From Ectobius pallidus (Eukaryota > Arthropoda > Insecta > Blattodea > Ectobiidae): a DNA stretch of 64,000 bases. Location: assembly GCA_964059195.1 (NCBI GenBank), contig CAXKWD010000007.1, positions 157,279,269 to 157,343,268 on the forward strand. The letters run 5' to 3'. This document shows, piece by piece, positions 11,067 to 22,221 of the stretch. A program made the position numbers and the translations under genes. Each line of letters opens with the position of its first letter. The stretch's first letter is position 1. Below the pieces are notes generated by a model. It did not search any database and was not told the DNA's origin. It saw only the letters and a program-made list of their open reading frames with translations.

Positions 11067-11213
11067 ATTTGGCAGCTTACAGTTTCTGTAGGCCTATATT
11101 ATTGTTATAACATGCATGTATTTTTTGATCTGACGTGTTCTATATCCTTGAGCCCCGCTCAACACAGGATCTACAGGACGAGATATCTACATCTACAATA
11201 AAGTAATATATTT

Positions 11214-12358
11214 ACGCCTATTTAGACAATTTCTCTCCCGGTCTTCAGAATATAGAAAATCGTTTAAAAGTCGTAGCATTGTACATGTAGGCCTACTTGA
11301 ATACGCACTTTCACATGCCTGAATTGATGTAATTTAACTAAATGCCTTTCGCGAAAGTTTGTAGGTAATTAATACAACACAATTCATATAACGAAATTAT
11401 AAAACTTGACTTGTTCTTTTCTCCGATAGATTCAGCTTGAAACACATTAAATTGCTTTTCCTTCCATTTCATTTATTTGGTTCATTATTTCGCTGATTTC
11501 CGATACTTCTTGGTTTAAAGAATCTTTATTTTTAACTTCATTGTCACTTATATCGACCATTTCCACAACACCAGTACTGTACTTCTAATATCCCTGGATT
11601 TATTCTGTCATTTTCAGAATATTATGATGTAAACAAATAAAAAAAATTGACGGTAGCTCAAGAATGCCTCAACGGGAAGTTTTTGGGTATGGCAATACTG
11701 GGGACGGGTCGCGATCTTCATTTTTTCGAGCGAGGCCTTCTTTATATGGACGGTTTTCAGCATTATGGAGTGTGAAGCTCAAGATAAAGTGTGCGAATAT
11801 TACCGAATCTTCCCAAACGGGTCCAGTTATTGAGTTGTGGCATGGCATGGCATGGCATGTTTTTTCCCACGATTTTATTTACTCCTTAAGGTTAAATTCA
11901 GCCACACCCAACAACACACCAAAAGCATGCAGCTATATAATCTTCAGATATTGGCATAATGGAACTTTGCGCCCCACGCTGCTCCCTTGCCACTCGCCAG
12001 GCTGCTTACTGCATGCCGCCTGCCCAACTTCCCTGCAGCGCATGCCATCATGCCTGTAGCCACCGGTAATGCATAATTGCAAGTGACATGTCACCTAATA
12101 CTTCACAATAAAGAAAGCCCGATCCCCTTGCACCATACATAATATTTCATAATGACAACAAACGCCGTATTATAACTTAGGCTAAAATGTGGCTTAATTG
12201 ATGCAGGAAAATTCCCTTGCACCAACACTAGGCCTACTCTTTTCATAACTAACAAAATATCTCAAAATTACGAAAACCGATTCTTGCGTTAAAACTCATG
12301 AAATCCTCCCTATCATAACTCAAATGTACGAAAGCTTCCTTCACTGCTCAACATTCAC
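11214..12358. other. Unannotated stretch with a short CATGG tandem
   Basis: A 131-codon plus frame (11664-12059) has no recognisable domain. Within it, at about 11838-11860, is a small tandem of ATGGC repeats; a similar CATGG tandem recurs near 47036. Two TAGGCCTA palindromes (11288, 12229) lie here. Confidence 0.35.
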
Positions 12359-12361
12359 TCG

Positions 12362-12426
12362 TAGCATAGTGGTTAAGACTCCTAGCTATAATGCTAGGGG
12401 TCCCGAGTTCAAATCCTGGTCGATCC
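12362..12426 (+). mobile_element. tRNA-like SINE head
   Basis: An A-box-like TAGCATAGTGG and a B-box-like GTTCAAATCC stand at tRNA spacing, with a CCTAGC/GCTAGG stem between them. No acceptor stem closes it. It runs into a purine-rich tail (to about 12540), so it is a degenerate SINE promoter region and not a tRNA gene. Confidence 0.6.
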
Positions 12427-12582
12427 AAAATTTACTATTGGGAATAGGTCTCGAATAGGTAGGTAGGGTGAAGAGGAGGTGAGAGGAAGAGAAAAAGGAG
12501 ACGGGAATGGAAGAGAAGAAGAGATTAAAGGAGGAATAAATTATTTTTTCTGTTTCACCAGTTGCTTAGGAGCCAATCCATA

Positions 12583-12976
12583 GTGACGGGTGTGACATTT
12601 GGACAGATTTCATTACACTTATTTCTTTCTACCTCTGAACCATATTGCAGGAATGTCATCAAAGTTTTTTGTGTTAACATACCAACCCATTGGAAGTACA
12701 AAATATAATCTAATGTTTTTTTCAAGGCTGTATGCTTGAGCTGGAAAATATATTGTGCATGTGACGGGTGTGACCATAATTGGACAAAGGTTTTTTCTTA
12801 TGTAGGTTTAATTGAAATTTCTGTGAATTGATTAGCTTCACTATATTTGTTTTATTTTTTCAAGTAAGAGGACTGATCAACATACTGAAATGTATAATTA
12901 GATTTTACAAAAATATTTACGTAGTTATTGAAAATTTACTTTATCAGTGTGACGGGTGTGACGTGACGGGTGTGAC
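12583..12976 (+). repeat. Left cluster of the 14-mer GTGACGGGTGTGAC
   Basis: Four exact copies at 12583, 12761, 12949 and 12963, all on the + strand. The last two are directly adjacent. Spacing of the first three is 178 and 188 bp. Confidence 0.97.
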
Positions 12977-13010
12977 ATGTCGGATGGGACAACATCAACT
13001 TATAACCGAG

Positions 13011-13315
13011 ACTTAAACTAAACTAAACTCCGTCCCTGGAGGGACTTGGCCTACCACCCGACCGCTGCATCATCTACCGTAGGCAGATGGTAGGATTGGG
13101 GGGCATGTGGTCAGCATGCCGACACCCACGGCCATTAATGGTGGTTTTCATGACCGGAGACGCTACTTCTCTATCAAGTAGCTCCTCAATTTGAATCACG
13201 AGGCTGAATGTACCCCTACCAGACCTCCCTACCTCAGAAAAATTCGAGGTGGTACCGGGGATCGAACCCGGGCCGATGGATCTGTAATCTGCAACGCTAA
13301 CCACACTTTGCACCT
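13011..13315 (-). mobile_element. tRNA-derived SINE, minus strand
   Basis: On the minus strand a tRNA-like head (GTGTGGTTAGCG as A box, GGTTCGATCCCCGG as B box) is followed by a ~200-bp body and a short AAACT-repeat tail (plus-strand 13011-13030). It lies inside the TTAG-flanked element. The frame at 13074-13313 is a shadow of this SINE. Confidence 0.88.
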
Positions 13316-13343
13316 TCTGCCTCTATACCATTTTGCATGAATT

Positions 13344-13610
13344 TCATGAAAATTTTTTGTGATAATCCTGGGGAATCCCAGCACATGATCTCAGCATAAA
13401 AAAGAATTCCCTTGTTAGTCTTTTTTCCACTCTGTCCATATTTTTAACAGGCTGGTGTAAAGTTGTGAAGTGAAATGTTCCTCCGGTACTAGTTAGGCAG
13501 TTTTCGTTGTCCTCTACTCTAAAATCCTGGACTACTTCACAAACTTTTACTGAATTGATGTGGATCTGGTTATTCTTGTCACCAGGACATTTTTGTTGTC
13601 TCTCATACAA
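13344..13610 (-). CDS. Unrecognised frame inside the TTAG-flanked element
   Basis: 88 codons, minus strand, between the two SINEs. It has a plausible coding composition but no motif I can place. It could be a remnant of the element's transposase or chance. Confidence 0.25.
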   Translation of the reverse strand: MYERQQKCPGDKNNQIHINSVKVCEVVQDFRVEDNENCLTSTGGTFHFTTLHQPVKNMDRVEKRLTREFFFMLRSCAGIPQDYHKKFS

Positions 13611-13810
13611 AAATAATATTGTGTAGCTATATTTAGATTGGCTGATTGTTTTTCTATCTGTTCTCCTTCATTTGTTTCCATGTAGGCCTACTCATTTCAT
13701 CGGCTGTTAGAGGTATTGTCTGTCTGAATTTCTTTGCAGTTCTAAGATACACAATTACCAGTACAGAAATCAGGCACAAAATTTATTAGGCTATCACTCT
13801 CACTTCTTTA

Positions 13811-14116
13811 TTGGGGTACAATGTCATGCTGCTGGTTGAGGCACTGTGCTACAAACCTGAGGGACACAGGTTCAATTCCTGATGAGGTTTTTGAGATTTT
13901 TCAATTGGCCTAATTCTTCTGCTGGCACTATGGCCCTGAGGTCAACTCATCTTCTAACAGAAATGGGTACCAGAAGCAATTCTGGGGTAAAGGCAGCCAG
14001 TGGATAAGACTGATAACCTTTCCACCTTCATGTGCTAAAAGTCTGAAATTGTTGGAGGTTGAACGTTTGAATCCTAAAAGCCTTCATGGCCTCTATAGGG
14101 ATCACTAGATCTTTAC
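13811..14116 (+). mobile_element. Full-length tRNA-derived SINE with 12-bp target duplication
   Basis: The head has GGTTGAGGCACTG and a B box GGTTCAATTCC. The body contains TGGCCCTGAGG, then GGTACCAG, then GGGTAAAGGCAGCC, and near the end CCTTCATGGCCTCTATAGGG, the order seen in a common insect SINE type. Flanked by a perfect 12-bp direct repeat CTCACTTCTTTA (13799-13810 and 14117-14128). Confidence 0.92.
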
Positions 14117-14360
14117 CTCACTTCTTTACCACCATTAAAACATTTGTGACATTTCCACCGGTCATCCGTGTCATCCATAGCCAAAGCTGGTAGATCGTAG
14201 TTTCTTTGTCTTGCAAACTACGAAGTTCTGTTCTATGCCACGGAAGTCCAAGAAGTCCAAGAGCCATTTAAAAGATAGTAATAATGAAAACATATGATTT
14301 ATTCAACATCTGCATGAAATGATCACTATACAAAAGCTGCAAAAGGCATTTTCCATAAGT

Positions 14361-14575
14361 GTCACACCCGTCACACAACATATGTCACACCCGTCACGCA
14401 ACATGTGTCACACCCGTCACATCAAAATTAAGCCAAAATAGTAGGCATTTCAAAATTATATTTTAGGTGTGTCTTCTGTATTGAAATATCTTAACTTTTA
14501 CCAAGTTTCCATTTTATACAATGATTACTTGGCTTTCTACCCAAACTATTACATGTTTTTTGTGACGGGTGTGAC
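14361..14575 (-). repeat. Right cluster of the 14-mer (three inverted, one direct)
   Basis: GTCACACCCGTCAC at 14361, 14384 and 14407 (23-bp spacing), plus one copy in the opposite orientation at 14562. Identical in sequence to the left cluster. Confidence 0.97.
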
Positions 14576-14940
14576 AAGGGTACCTTGAAAATTGATTTGA
14601 TGAATATCTTCACTGAAACTCATCTTAAAAATTTGTTTTATGATGACAAAATCTTCACTTATTTGTGCTTTTGTGGGTGAAATTAAAAATTGCTGCAAAT
14701 CTACTGATTCCATGAGTATAATGCAGTACTAGCCAACATGTTAAATTATAAATTTCAGTCAACGAAAAAAATACACATTTCAGCAGTTGTTATTATATAG
14801 ATACCTTTAATTTAATAGAATTGTGAATCTATTTTAAAATTCTACAGTCTTTTACCTTTACTTTGATATATAACATGTCTATGTCACGTAAAAAAAAGAT
14901 GTAACCACCTTTGTCCACTTTCACATGGATTGGCTCTTAG

Positions 14941-16704
14941 TAGATAGCGCTACCATCGTTGCTAGTAGTTCAAACACCGCCGCTAGATGTCTCCTCCACC
15001 TAAAACCCATACAATTCAGGCGGGTTGGAGTGGGGGACTCGTGTGCGGCCTTTGTTACCGTTTTCCCACAACTGACAGTGAGTTAGACATGGGTCATGTG
15101 ATCCAGAAACAAGGCTGGGAATGTAAATTTGATTGAGATCAACACTAATGCCAGTATTCCTAACCTAACTGCAACAAACCTAGCTCTACATGTCAAAGTT
15201 GATATATCTGTGACTTGGTTCTAAAAGGGCCAATGTCATAAAACTTGCTTTTGAGATAACTGACTTTGAAGCCTTTATACAATGAGTCCCACGCAAGTGT
15301 TGGCCAATGACGCGGGTTCCTGTGGCGCGGCAGGCACAGCTCCAACTCCCGAGTGATCAGGTGAAATATCTACGCTAATAAAGTCGTCGGTGTAATGATT
15401 CAGGTTCTCACATTTACAGTTAAAATTACAATGAAAATAAAACATGTACGGTACCTCATCACAAGAGATGTTGGAAATGTTCTCCTCTTGCATCCACACA
15501 ATATTGGCACCTTTTTTAGGATATTTTCTTATGCGCAGGTTTCCACGGACAGGTGATGTTTTTTGTTTTCGAGTGAGGCACGTTGACAGACATGACGCTT
15601 CTTGTACATTGCTGAATTCTCCCGAAATTCTAGTTTAGTGGCAGTTAGATTAGGAACGGTGTTACTAATTAGTGATGGGTTCTATTAGGTTATGAACAGT
15701 CATTTCAATTTAGTAAGGCATTCTGAATTCTCCCGAAATGAATAATTAGTGACAGGTTCTGTTCGGTTGGTGAACCTATTTCCCAGAATTCTACATGGTC
15801 TGCTGGTGAGACGTCACATCTGTAACATCCAATCACAAGTTTCTTCATCATACGAACATAAAAACATGGCGGAATTTACGGCACTTTTCGCTAGATCGTG
15901 TTATAAAAGAAAGTGTAACGTTTAGGGCAGGCAGGTGGAACAAAATCATTCGTCGAGGCAACATCTCCTCTCCAGAAAATAATCTGTAACAAAATATGTT
16001 TGATATTAGGTGTTTTTTGACAATAAAATTGGTTTTGAAAGTGGGCCCCTACAATGCGATTATACCTTTTACTGTTACTGTGTGTACTCTTTTTTTTTTT
16101 AATATCTATTAATATCTATATTTTATTTTTGATTATGATTTTTGGGACTGCTCGACAATGCTCAAGCCAGTGAACAGTGAGGTTTGCTCTGTGACTACAG
16201 ACTGCACCACTTCGAGCCAGAAAGAGGACAATTATCATGCAGGAAAAGATTCAATATGGTACATAACGAAGTGCGTGTTATTCAGTATGCCTATCACTCG
16301 CTAATAAAACAAGCAGCATACGGATATAGGCTGTATTGACATAGAATGATTTTGTATGTTTCAGAAAGAGTTTGAGAAGAGAAAGAGATGGGTCAGTAAA
16401 TCCAACATGGCTACCAGAGATATCAGCTTTCCCTGATAGCAAGAGTTCCAAGTGTCTGAAGATGGCCAGATGAGAAATCTTGTGTTTTGGTGAGTTATAT
16501 ACACTTAGGCCTATATATTTATTTTGCATTTTCTGGCTAGTTTGGAAAAACAGTTCCTCCACTTAAAAATAATGTATGAAGTAAAAAACACCTATAAATC
16601 ACTACCAAAAACTAGAAAAGGTAATAGTATCTGAAAATGAGATCTGTATATGTATCAAATAGTGCAAGTATATTGTGAAACCAAATTAAACTGTATGTAT
16701 TAGT
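14941..16704. other. Unannotated stretch with a diverged tandem duplication
   Basis: TGAATTCTCCCGAAAT occurs at 15613 and 15724, each followed by an AATTAGTGA-type segment, so ~110 bp appears tandemly duplicated and diverged. Minus-strand frames at 15275-15499 (74 codons, Cys-containing) and 16278-16562 (94 codons) have no recognisable domain. Confidence 0.4.
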
Positions 16705-16873
16705 TATCCAATAAAAAGATGTGTTTAAAATTATTACAAAATCAGTGGATAAAGGTTAAAAATTAACACACAACGTTTCAACTCTGCCCTTGAGTCTTCC
16801 TCACTGTCGGTGACTTCTCACACAGTACTGATCATGAAGAAGATTGAGTTTCGTCACGGTAACCATCGATAAA
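16705..16873 (+). mobile_element. Diverged half-copy of the foldback element
   Basis: Resembles one arm of the hairpin at 35350-35594 (TCCAATAAAAAG, then CAGTGGATAAA, then ACACAACGTTTCAACTCTG, then GAGTCTTCCTCA), with substitutions and an insertion near the centre. The second arm is missing. Confidence 0.75.
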
Positions 16874-17557
16874 AACATTGTTTCTAAAATATCTTTCTTT
16901 CCAGTTCTTTGGAATGTCAAACATTCCTTCCTCTATGCATTCTGCTGGCAGCCGGGGAATTTTTAACACTGGAACTTCCCTTTTCAGTCTCCTCATTACT
17001 TTCAGCCATTTGTCCCCTATATCACAATCATACCTATGGTATTATGTTAGGCCTATATATAATTGCCCCTAAAACATTTATACAAACAATTGGGAATTTT
17101 ATACAATATATTATTGTAATCAGAATGTCAGTACAATGAAAGATATTAAAATAATAAGAAGCACACATATGTCAGTCACATTAATCTAAAAGCATATGGG
17201 CCATTCCAGGAAAATGTCAACCCGAACGTGGATTTCTAAAAATGAATGTGATTAGAAAGTAAAACCATATTTACTTAGGGGAAGGATTATATTTCACAGG
17301 AATATTTTGTTTTTGAAGATACATTTTATTTAGTGCAGTTAGGAGCTCATGGAAAAAGAACCTCTTTTACACCAAGTATGTGACTGAATTTCTCTACCAT
17401 TGTCATTGATAATTTTGTTTCAAATTAAGGTAAGAAACGTAACAATCATAGAATTAGTATCTGGTATTTATTAAGATTCTTTAAATGCACTTATACATGT
17501 ATTTTAAAAAGATTTTATATATTTTAATTAATACTGAAAGTTTCTGTGCATTAGGCA
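16874..17557. other. Unannotated stretch
   Basis: Two overlapping plus frames (16878-17139) are not recognised. GGGCCATTCCAGG at 17199 resembles the outer ends of the elements at 1378 and 38504, but no partner end was found. Confidence 0.3.
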
Positions 17558-17915
17558 AGTAGAGTAGGATTATCTCCACAAAGTCTCTGGGTTTTTACGT
17601 ATATACCTTAGGAGCGAGTCTCACCGCTCTTAGAGTACCTGGCTAGGGGAGGTAGCTGCACCCTGATTGGCTCAGGTCACCTATCCCACTCCACGTGTTG
17701 TCTGTCTCTGTCCCTCCGGCATTATCCCTCCACTCAACTATTACAGTATTTTCTACCCCTGCCAACATGGAGCATGATCTTTACTCTGCCAAGCGGTAGC
17801 TTACTGATTTACGCACAGCGAATTCGCGCATCTTGGTAACGAGACGTAACTAGAAGCTCGCTGGCTGGGTTGATCTTCAAAGCCAGAGACGTTGTGGGAG
17901 TAATCCTACTCTAAT
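17558..17915. mobile_element. ~355-bp MITE
   Basis: Inverted repeats of about 30 bp: GTAGAGTAGGATTATCTCC at the left, GGAGTAATCCTACTCTAATT at the right, extended inward by GTCTCTGG / CCAGAGAC. The interior is more GC-rich than the surroundings. No coding capacity. Target duplication unclear. Confidence 0.85.
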
Positions 17916-18637
17916 TCCGTCACAAAAACAGACATTTTTCTCTGTTACTATTAAAGTAATGGCAGTAGGTGGAAGAAAATTTGTATGCAAAGCTAGTTTT
18001 ATCTGCTTTACAACCAGACCGTATCATTTGTTTCACAGTTGTACATTTAAATAAATATTTAGGGTCGTGACGGAATTACATAACAGAATCGAGTTGGCCA
18101 TGGTCGTGTTTATTTGTTCCACGTAATAGTGCGATACAAATAGCTGTTTGTGGACATATAAACAATAATATTGTGTTGGATTCTACTGTAAGTAGTAGAT
18201 TATTATATTATTTATAACTAGAAGTGTTTGTGACAGATTGTATTAACGTTTATTGTGATGAGCTTTAAATTACTGCGCTTATGATACCATGATCAAAACA
18301 AATTAAAATCGTATCAACAACAATGCAACGAAAAGATTTCGCATGGACAATTGTCCTACTTTGTCTTCATATGCTACACCAAATCCTTTTGAACCATTGA
18401 GTAATCTAATCCAGGACCAATGCAACGAAAATATGAATCACGAATATAATAGAAATAATAACTCTCAGATTTCCGAAGTTAGGGAAAAGCTTGATTCATT
18501 CCTTTTCCCCAGCGGGTCAATCTTGCAGTATAAGTACAAGTAGTCACTTATTATAGTATTATTATTGAATCCACGAATAAAATATTTAAGGATTTTTACG
18601 TTATTGCTGGTATTTTCTGGAAAAGAGGCTTGCTAGT
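17916..18637. other. Unannotated stretch with one unassigned frame
   Basis: A 66-codon plus frame at 18343-18543 starts with ATG and is Asn/Ser rich. It has no recognisable domain and no splice or promoter evidence. Confidence 0.25.
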
Positions 18638-19195
18638 ACCGTTCCAGTAGCTTTAGTGCCTGGAGTAATTACCGCTATATTACGCATAAACCATTCTAGA
18701 TATAAAGGTGGTAATAGATTTATATTAAAATTCAAATATTTCACTAAAACTTAACACTTGATTTACTTTTTGGACACAAAAATAAAAAAATTGTCCCAGA
18801 GTCAAATTTGCTTCACCCTCGACATTTCACGATCGTCCCAAATCATTCAGACAGCTGTAGCACGTGAAATAATTACCACTCAGTTACTCGTAAACCATTC
18901 AAGATATAAAGATGGTACTATAGTTGGGAGCTTACGAGATGATCCCTGCCATGACTAGGGGGCTCTTATCTGCAGCCAATAGCAGCGCTCCCCTACACGT
19001 GCAGTTATAGCACAACACCGTCTTTCCCCTGCATGCCACCACCAAATCACGGATCATCTCGTCAGCTCCCAATAATACTTCATTTATAATAAAATTCAAA
19101 TGTCTCACTAAAACTTTCTCGCTTGAAGATTTTACAGGAGACAAAATTGAAAAAAAGTGTCGCATAGTCAAATTCTGCTTCGCCCTCCATGAATT
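18638..19195 (+). repeat. Diverged ~205-bp tandem duplication
   Basis: Unit 1 (about 18638-18840) and unit 2 (from about 18845) share TAATTACC, TAAACCATTC.AGATATAAAG, AAAATTCAAAT.T.TCACTAAAACTT and a final CTTC.CCCTC segment. Unit 2 is interrupted by the MITE at 18924-19071. Confidence 0.75.
18924..19071. mobile_element. 148-bp MITE inside the second tandem unit
   Basis: 22-bp inverted repeats with one mismatch (TTGGGAGCTTACGAGATGAT / ATCATCTCGTCAGCTCCCAA). The neighbouring unit at 18700 serves as the empty site, which proves insertion. Confidence 0.88.
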
Positions 19196-20437
19196 TTGTG
19201 TAATTGGTGACGTTTATAAAATGAAATAAAAACATTTATGTCCTCTTTCTAAGGCTCTGTTTTAACCATCAGAAGGACTATTGTGTGTAGATTATTTATG
19301 CACAAATTTCACAGAAATAGGACCAAGGTTAATTAAAGATTGCGAGTTCAATCATAAGGTGCCAAACTATCATGGTACTGCATTCAGAAGCTGAATCGCA
19401 AACGAAAGTGCTGCCAGTGTTTCGGTGGACCGCCGCGCTCCCTATACCTACCATTGTCTGAGCAGCAGAGTTGTCACACTTTCTCCCTCTGTTCATTATG
19501 ACGGTAGGACGTAGATTTAAGAAAGTTGTTGTGTTGGCTTACGTTTGTGTTTGAAACATTTAAATCATATAGTATTTCGCACAAGAAAACTAAATATCGG
19601 TGTTATTTCACATAAAAACTAATATGTTTTTTGCCTTTGTGGTGCAAATAATTGTATATTTCCGCACTTAAGCATGATCAAGAAAACCTGAATGGAACCG
19701 AATAAATTTTATACGAGTATTTCTATAGGCCTATTTCATTCTAAATTGCAGAACTTGCACATCGGTATATTATTCTTTGCATCAAACACGTAAAAGCTCT
19801 CCTGCTCGAACTCTCTTGCACGATCAAATACTGTGGTTATTTTTGGCATTGCAGAGCAATTAATATAATCTAATAAACACTATTGCATCACATCAACAAA
19901 TACTCATGCCATGTCTATTGGTCTATTTCCACCCCAAACCAGAACCAGAAATCAATGAGAGGCTGTTACTATACCCATAAACGATAGAGTAAGAAAAGCA
20001 CACAATATGCATAGTGAGGTATGTCACCACTCACTACTCTTATGAATTGAATAGGAAAATCCCACAATGTGCTATTCTTATATTACAAGTCATATCACAA
20101 CGTTTGGAACAGTTGGCAAATGCGCTCTTTCACACTGTAGACAATGCTGCCAACGTTATGCTTTTATATTCAGAACATAGGCCTACATGTTTAAGAACTG
20201 TCATTAACATTGATTACTGAATTTTTTGTTGTATTAATGAGAACAAATTATTTAGTTATTTTTTCTGAAACCCGAGATTTCCCTTGAAAGTAAAAAAATT
20301 GTTTTAAAAAGAGGAATTTCGTGCAAAAAAACGACAATTTTGCATAAACACAAAATTTTGCATTTTTTCGCAGTTAAAACCTGACAATAATTCCACGTAG
20401 GAATGTTTGAAACGAATCCGTCATTTGCAAAAACTAG
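19196..20437. other. Unannotated stretch
   Basis: AT-rich. A 68-codon frame (20014-20220) is unrecognised. Two TAGGCCTA palindromes (19726, 20178). Confidence 0.35.
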
Positions 20438-20568
20438 GTACTGTCTAGCGGCGAGCTGAAGGCCGAGCTAGCATTCCCCCACTACCTTACCATGCGCTTG
20501 CATTTACTGTCTATGTCTTTTCCCCACTATGCCACCAGCTCGGCCTTCCGCTCACAGCCAGACAGTAT
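20438..20568. mobile_element. ~130-bp TA-flanked MITE
   Basis: Inverted repeats, left CTGTCTAGCGG then GAGCTGAAGGCCGAGCT, right AGCTCGGCCTTCCGCTC then GCCAGACAG, flanked by TA on both sides. Consistent with a Tc1/mariner-type MITE. Confidence 0.82.
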
Positions 20569-20659
20569 CTCTAATAATTATTAACTTGTACGAAAAGGAA
20601 GTGAACGATAGTGACATCGGGTGATACCCTCAATAAGTATCATAAAAAGAGAGCACTTT

Positions 20660-21490
20660 TTAGGTAGATTTCGAAGAAAAATCTACCTATTGCAATGGAT
20701 ACCACTTTATGATTTTCGAAAAATTCTTTCATATCTTTACGTTTCATGCTCCCCTAAATACGAAACCACCGCCCGTTCAAAAAATTTTTTTGTGATATTT
20801 ATATATATATATATATATCTTTACACGATAGCGGCCGTAATTTTGAAGATATTTGAACCAAATTTTAATATGTTATTTCTAGGCCCAATAGTTCGGACAA
20901 GTTCGTTAATGAGCAAAATTGGCCCAAGGGGGTGGGAGGGGGAGGGGGTTGAAATTTTTAAAAATGTATATCTCGGCCCCTATGAAGTATAGAGGGAAAC
21001 TTTGTTTGAATAAATTAGAGTACTCCCTATGGAGTTCACAGTGACACCAACGATTCGGGGGTTCGAGTGAGGGTGGGGGTGCGGGTGGGGGATGAAAATT
21101 CGAAACTTTTGAAACCACGTCTTGTGGGGTATCGTTGAAAAGCTCTTGATGAGTACTCTACAAATCAGTAAATAGTTTCTTGATAGCTCTCATATGACGC
21201 GAGATTTTAATGTTTAAAAATAATAACACTTGAAAGAATTATTATATCATCATAATTTTGTCTTGTTTAGTGGCTTTGCTAATTTTATTTATTGCTGATC
21301 TTGCGCACGGCCTCCCAGAATATTATATCCTATTATTGTTGTCAAAACAATTGATTGTAGGCTCTTCCTCTTTACTGCAGGTTTGCCATGCCAAGGCTAA
21401 AGAAGAAGAGTGCTATGCAGCAACAATAAATTAAACCAAAAGCACTTCGAAATCTACCTCCGCCTGTAGGCCTGCCTAAAGGGATTTTTT
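20660..21490 (-). mobile_element. Unclassified ~0.85 kb element, copy B
   Basis: Reverse-complement copy of 2171-3058. The AT microsatellite is short here (about 17 bp, near 20802-20818). The hairpin end is at 20660-20690. The Pro-rich frames over 20906-21118 come from the C-rich tract and are not genes. Confidence 0.9.
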
Positions 21491-21554
21491 AACTAAGAAA
21501 TTTAGCTTTTTCAGAATTTTGATAACTTATTCATTATCTAACGTAAACTTTAAA

Positions 21555-21762
21555 GTAAACAGCAAAGGAAGTTTTGCCTTCCTCCTGATGAAGAAACTTA
21601 CTTTACAGACAGAATTGCAGTCAAGAGGGAGATGATCAACATGCTGGGCCTCATAAAGTGTGCAAGAACAAGGAAATACTCCAACCTGAGACTTCCAAGG
21701 AAATCAGCTGGAGAAGAATCATCCAAACAACTGCTTACATGCAGGTGGTGTCACCTAGGTGA
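21555..21762 (+). CDS. Candidate exon ending at a GTGAGT donor
   Basis: About 69 codons open from an AGT after a TAA stop to CACCTAG, followed at once by GTGAGT, a consensus 5' splice site. The translation looks coding: PPDEETYFTDRIAVKREM, then MLGLIKCARTRKYSNLRLP, then a C-x2-C-like end (TCRWC). It is more GC-rich than its flanks. Possible acceptors are AACAG or GGAAG at the 5' edge, both in phase 0, with a poor pyrimidine tract. I do not recognise the protein. It could be a host exon or a transposon exon. Confidence 0.4.
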
Positions 21763-21797
21763 GTTGCTTTGTTTTGTTTATACTGAAACACAGGTTG

Positions 21798-22221
21798 AGT
21801 TTCTATAAACTCGCAAAATACCTATGGGTAAATTATCCAATGGACAGAATTTACACAAGAATAACACCATACAAACACAAATAATTTAAAGACAGCAATC
21901 ACATTCACTTGTGGCGAGTTTGTAGATAAATGTCCTCTGGGTAAATATGAAAATGACAGAAAAAATGTTCCTACAAACTCAGGCTAGATCTTTCCAAGGG
22001 TAAATCGTCAGGTTAATTTATCCTTTCATGGATGGCTGGATAAAATTTAACCTCGCATAGGATCAATAATAATTGAAACAATGAGAATCAAAGCCTTCTG
22101 AATTAAATTAACTGTACAACTCCAAGGCCTTGCTCAATATATCATTGTGGGTAATTAGGAACTAATTTGCCCATGGATAATTTACCTATACCATAGGTAT
22201 TTCACGAGTGTATAGAAACCG
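21798..22221. mobile_element. ~425-bp MITE
   Basis: Inverted repeats of ~45 bp: GTTTCTATAAACTCG, then AAATACCTATGGGTAAATTA at the left; reverse-complement counterparts TAATTTACC, CATAGGTATTT and CGAGTGTATAGAAAC at the right. AT-rich interior with no frames. Confidence 0.85.

Larger units (their letters stand above)
6105..11213 (+). mobile_element. LINE-A: CR1/L2/jockey-like non-LTR retrotransposon, 5' truncated, split by LINE-B
   Basis: The endonuclease end (to 6717) and the reverse transcriptase (9233 onward) are parts of one element. It is interrupted by LINE-B at 6718-9219, which is bounded by the 13-bp duplication TGAAGAAAGTAAT (6705-6717 and 9220-9232). The reading frame is the same on both sides. 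The 3' untranslated end runs to about 11213 and finishes with an ATCTACAATAAAGTAATAT-like tail. The 5' portion (ORF1 and most of the endonuclease) is absent. The clade is inferred from RT style only. Confidence 0.85.
12570..14936. mobile_element. 2.37-kb TIR element with 14-mer subterminal repeats (TTAG-flanked)
   Basis: Perfect 12-bp terminal inverted repeats GAGCCAATCCAT (12570-12581) and ATGGATTGGCTC (14925-14936) are flanked by TTAG on both sides (12566-12569, 14937-14940). Eight exact copies of GTGACGGGTGTGAC lie in two clusters behind the ends. A second motif, TGGACAAAGGT, occurs at both ends in inverted orientation (12782-12792 and 14908-14918). Two SINEs are inserted in the interior. 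The TTAG flanks and subterminal repeat clusters suggest a cut-and-paste DNA transposon with its transposase-binding sites, but no transposase was recognised and the superfamily is open. Confidence 0.85.

Noticed and set aside
12362..12426. Functional tRNA gene
   Set aside because: A and B boxes are present, but the acceptor stem does not pair and the segment runs into a SINE-like tail.
13074..13313. 79-codon minus frame
   Set aside because: It lies entirely within the tRNA-derived SINE.
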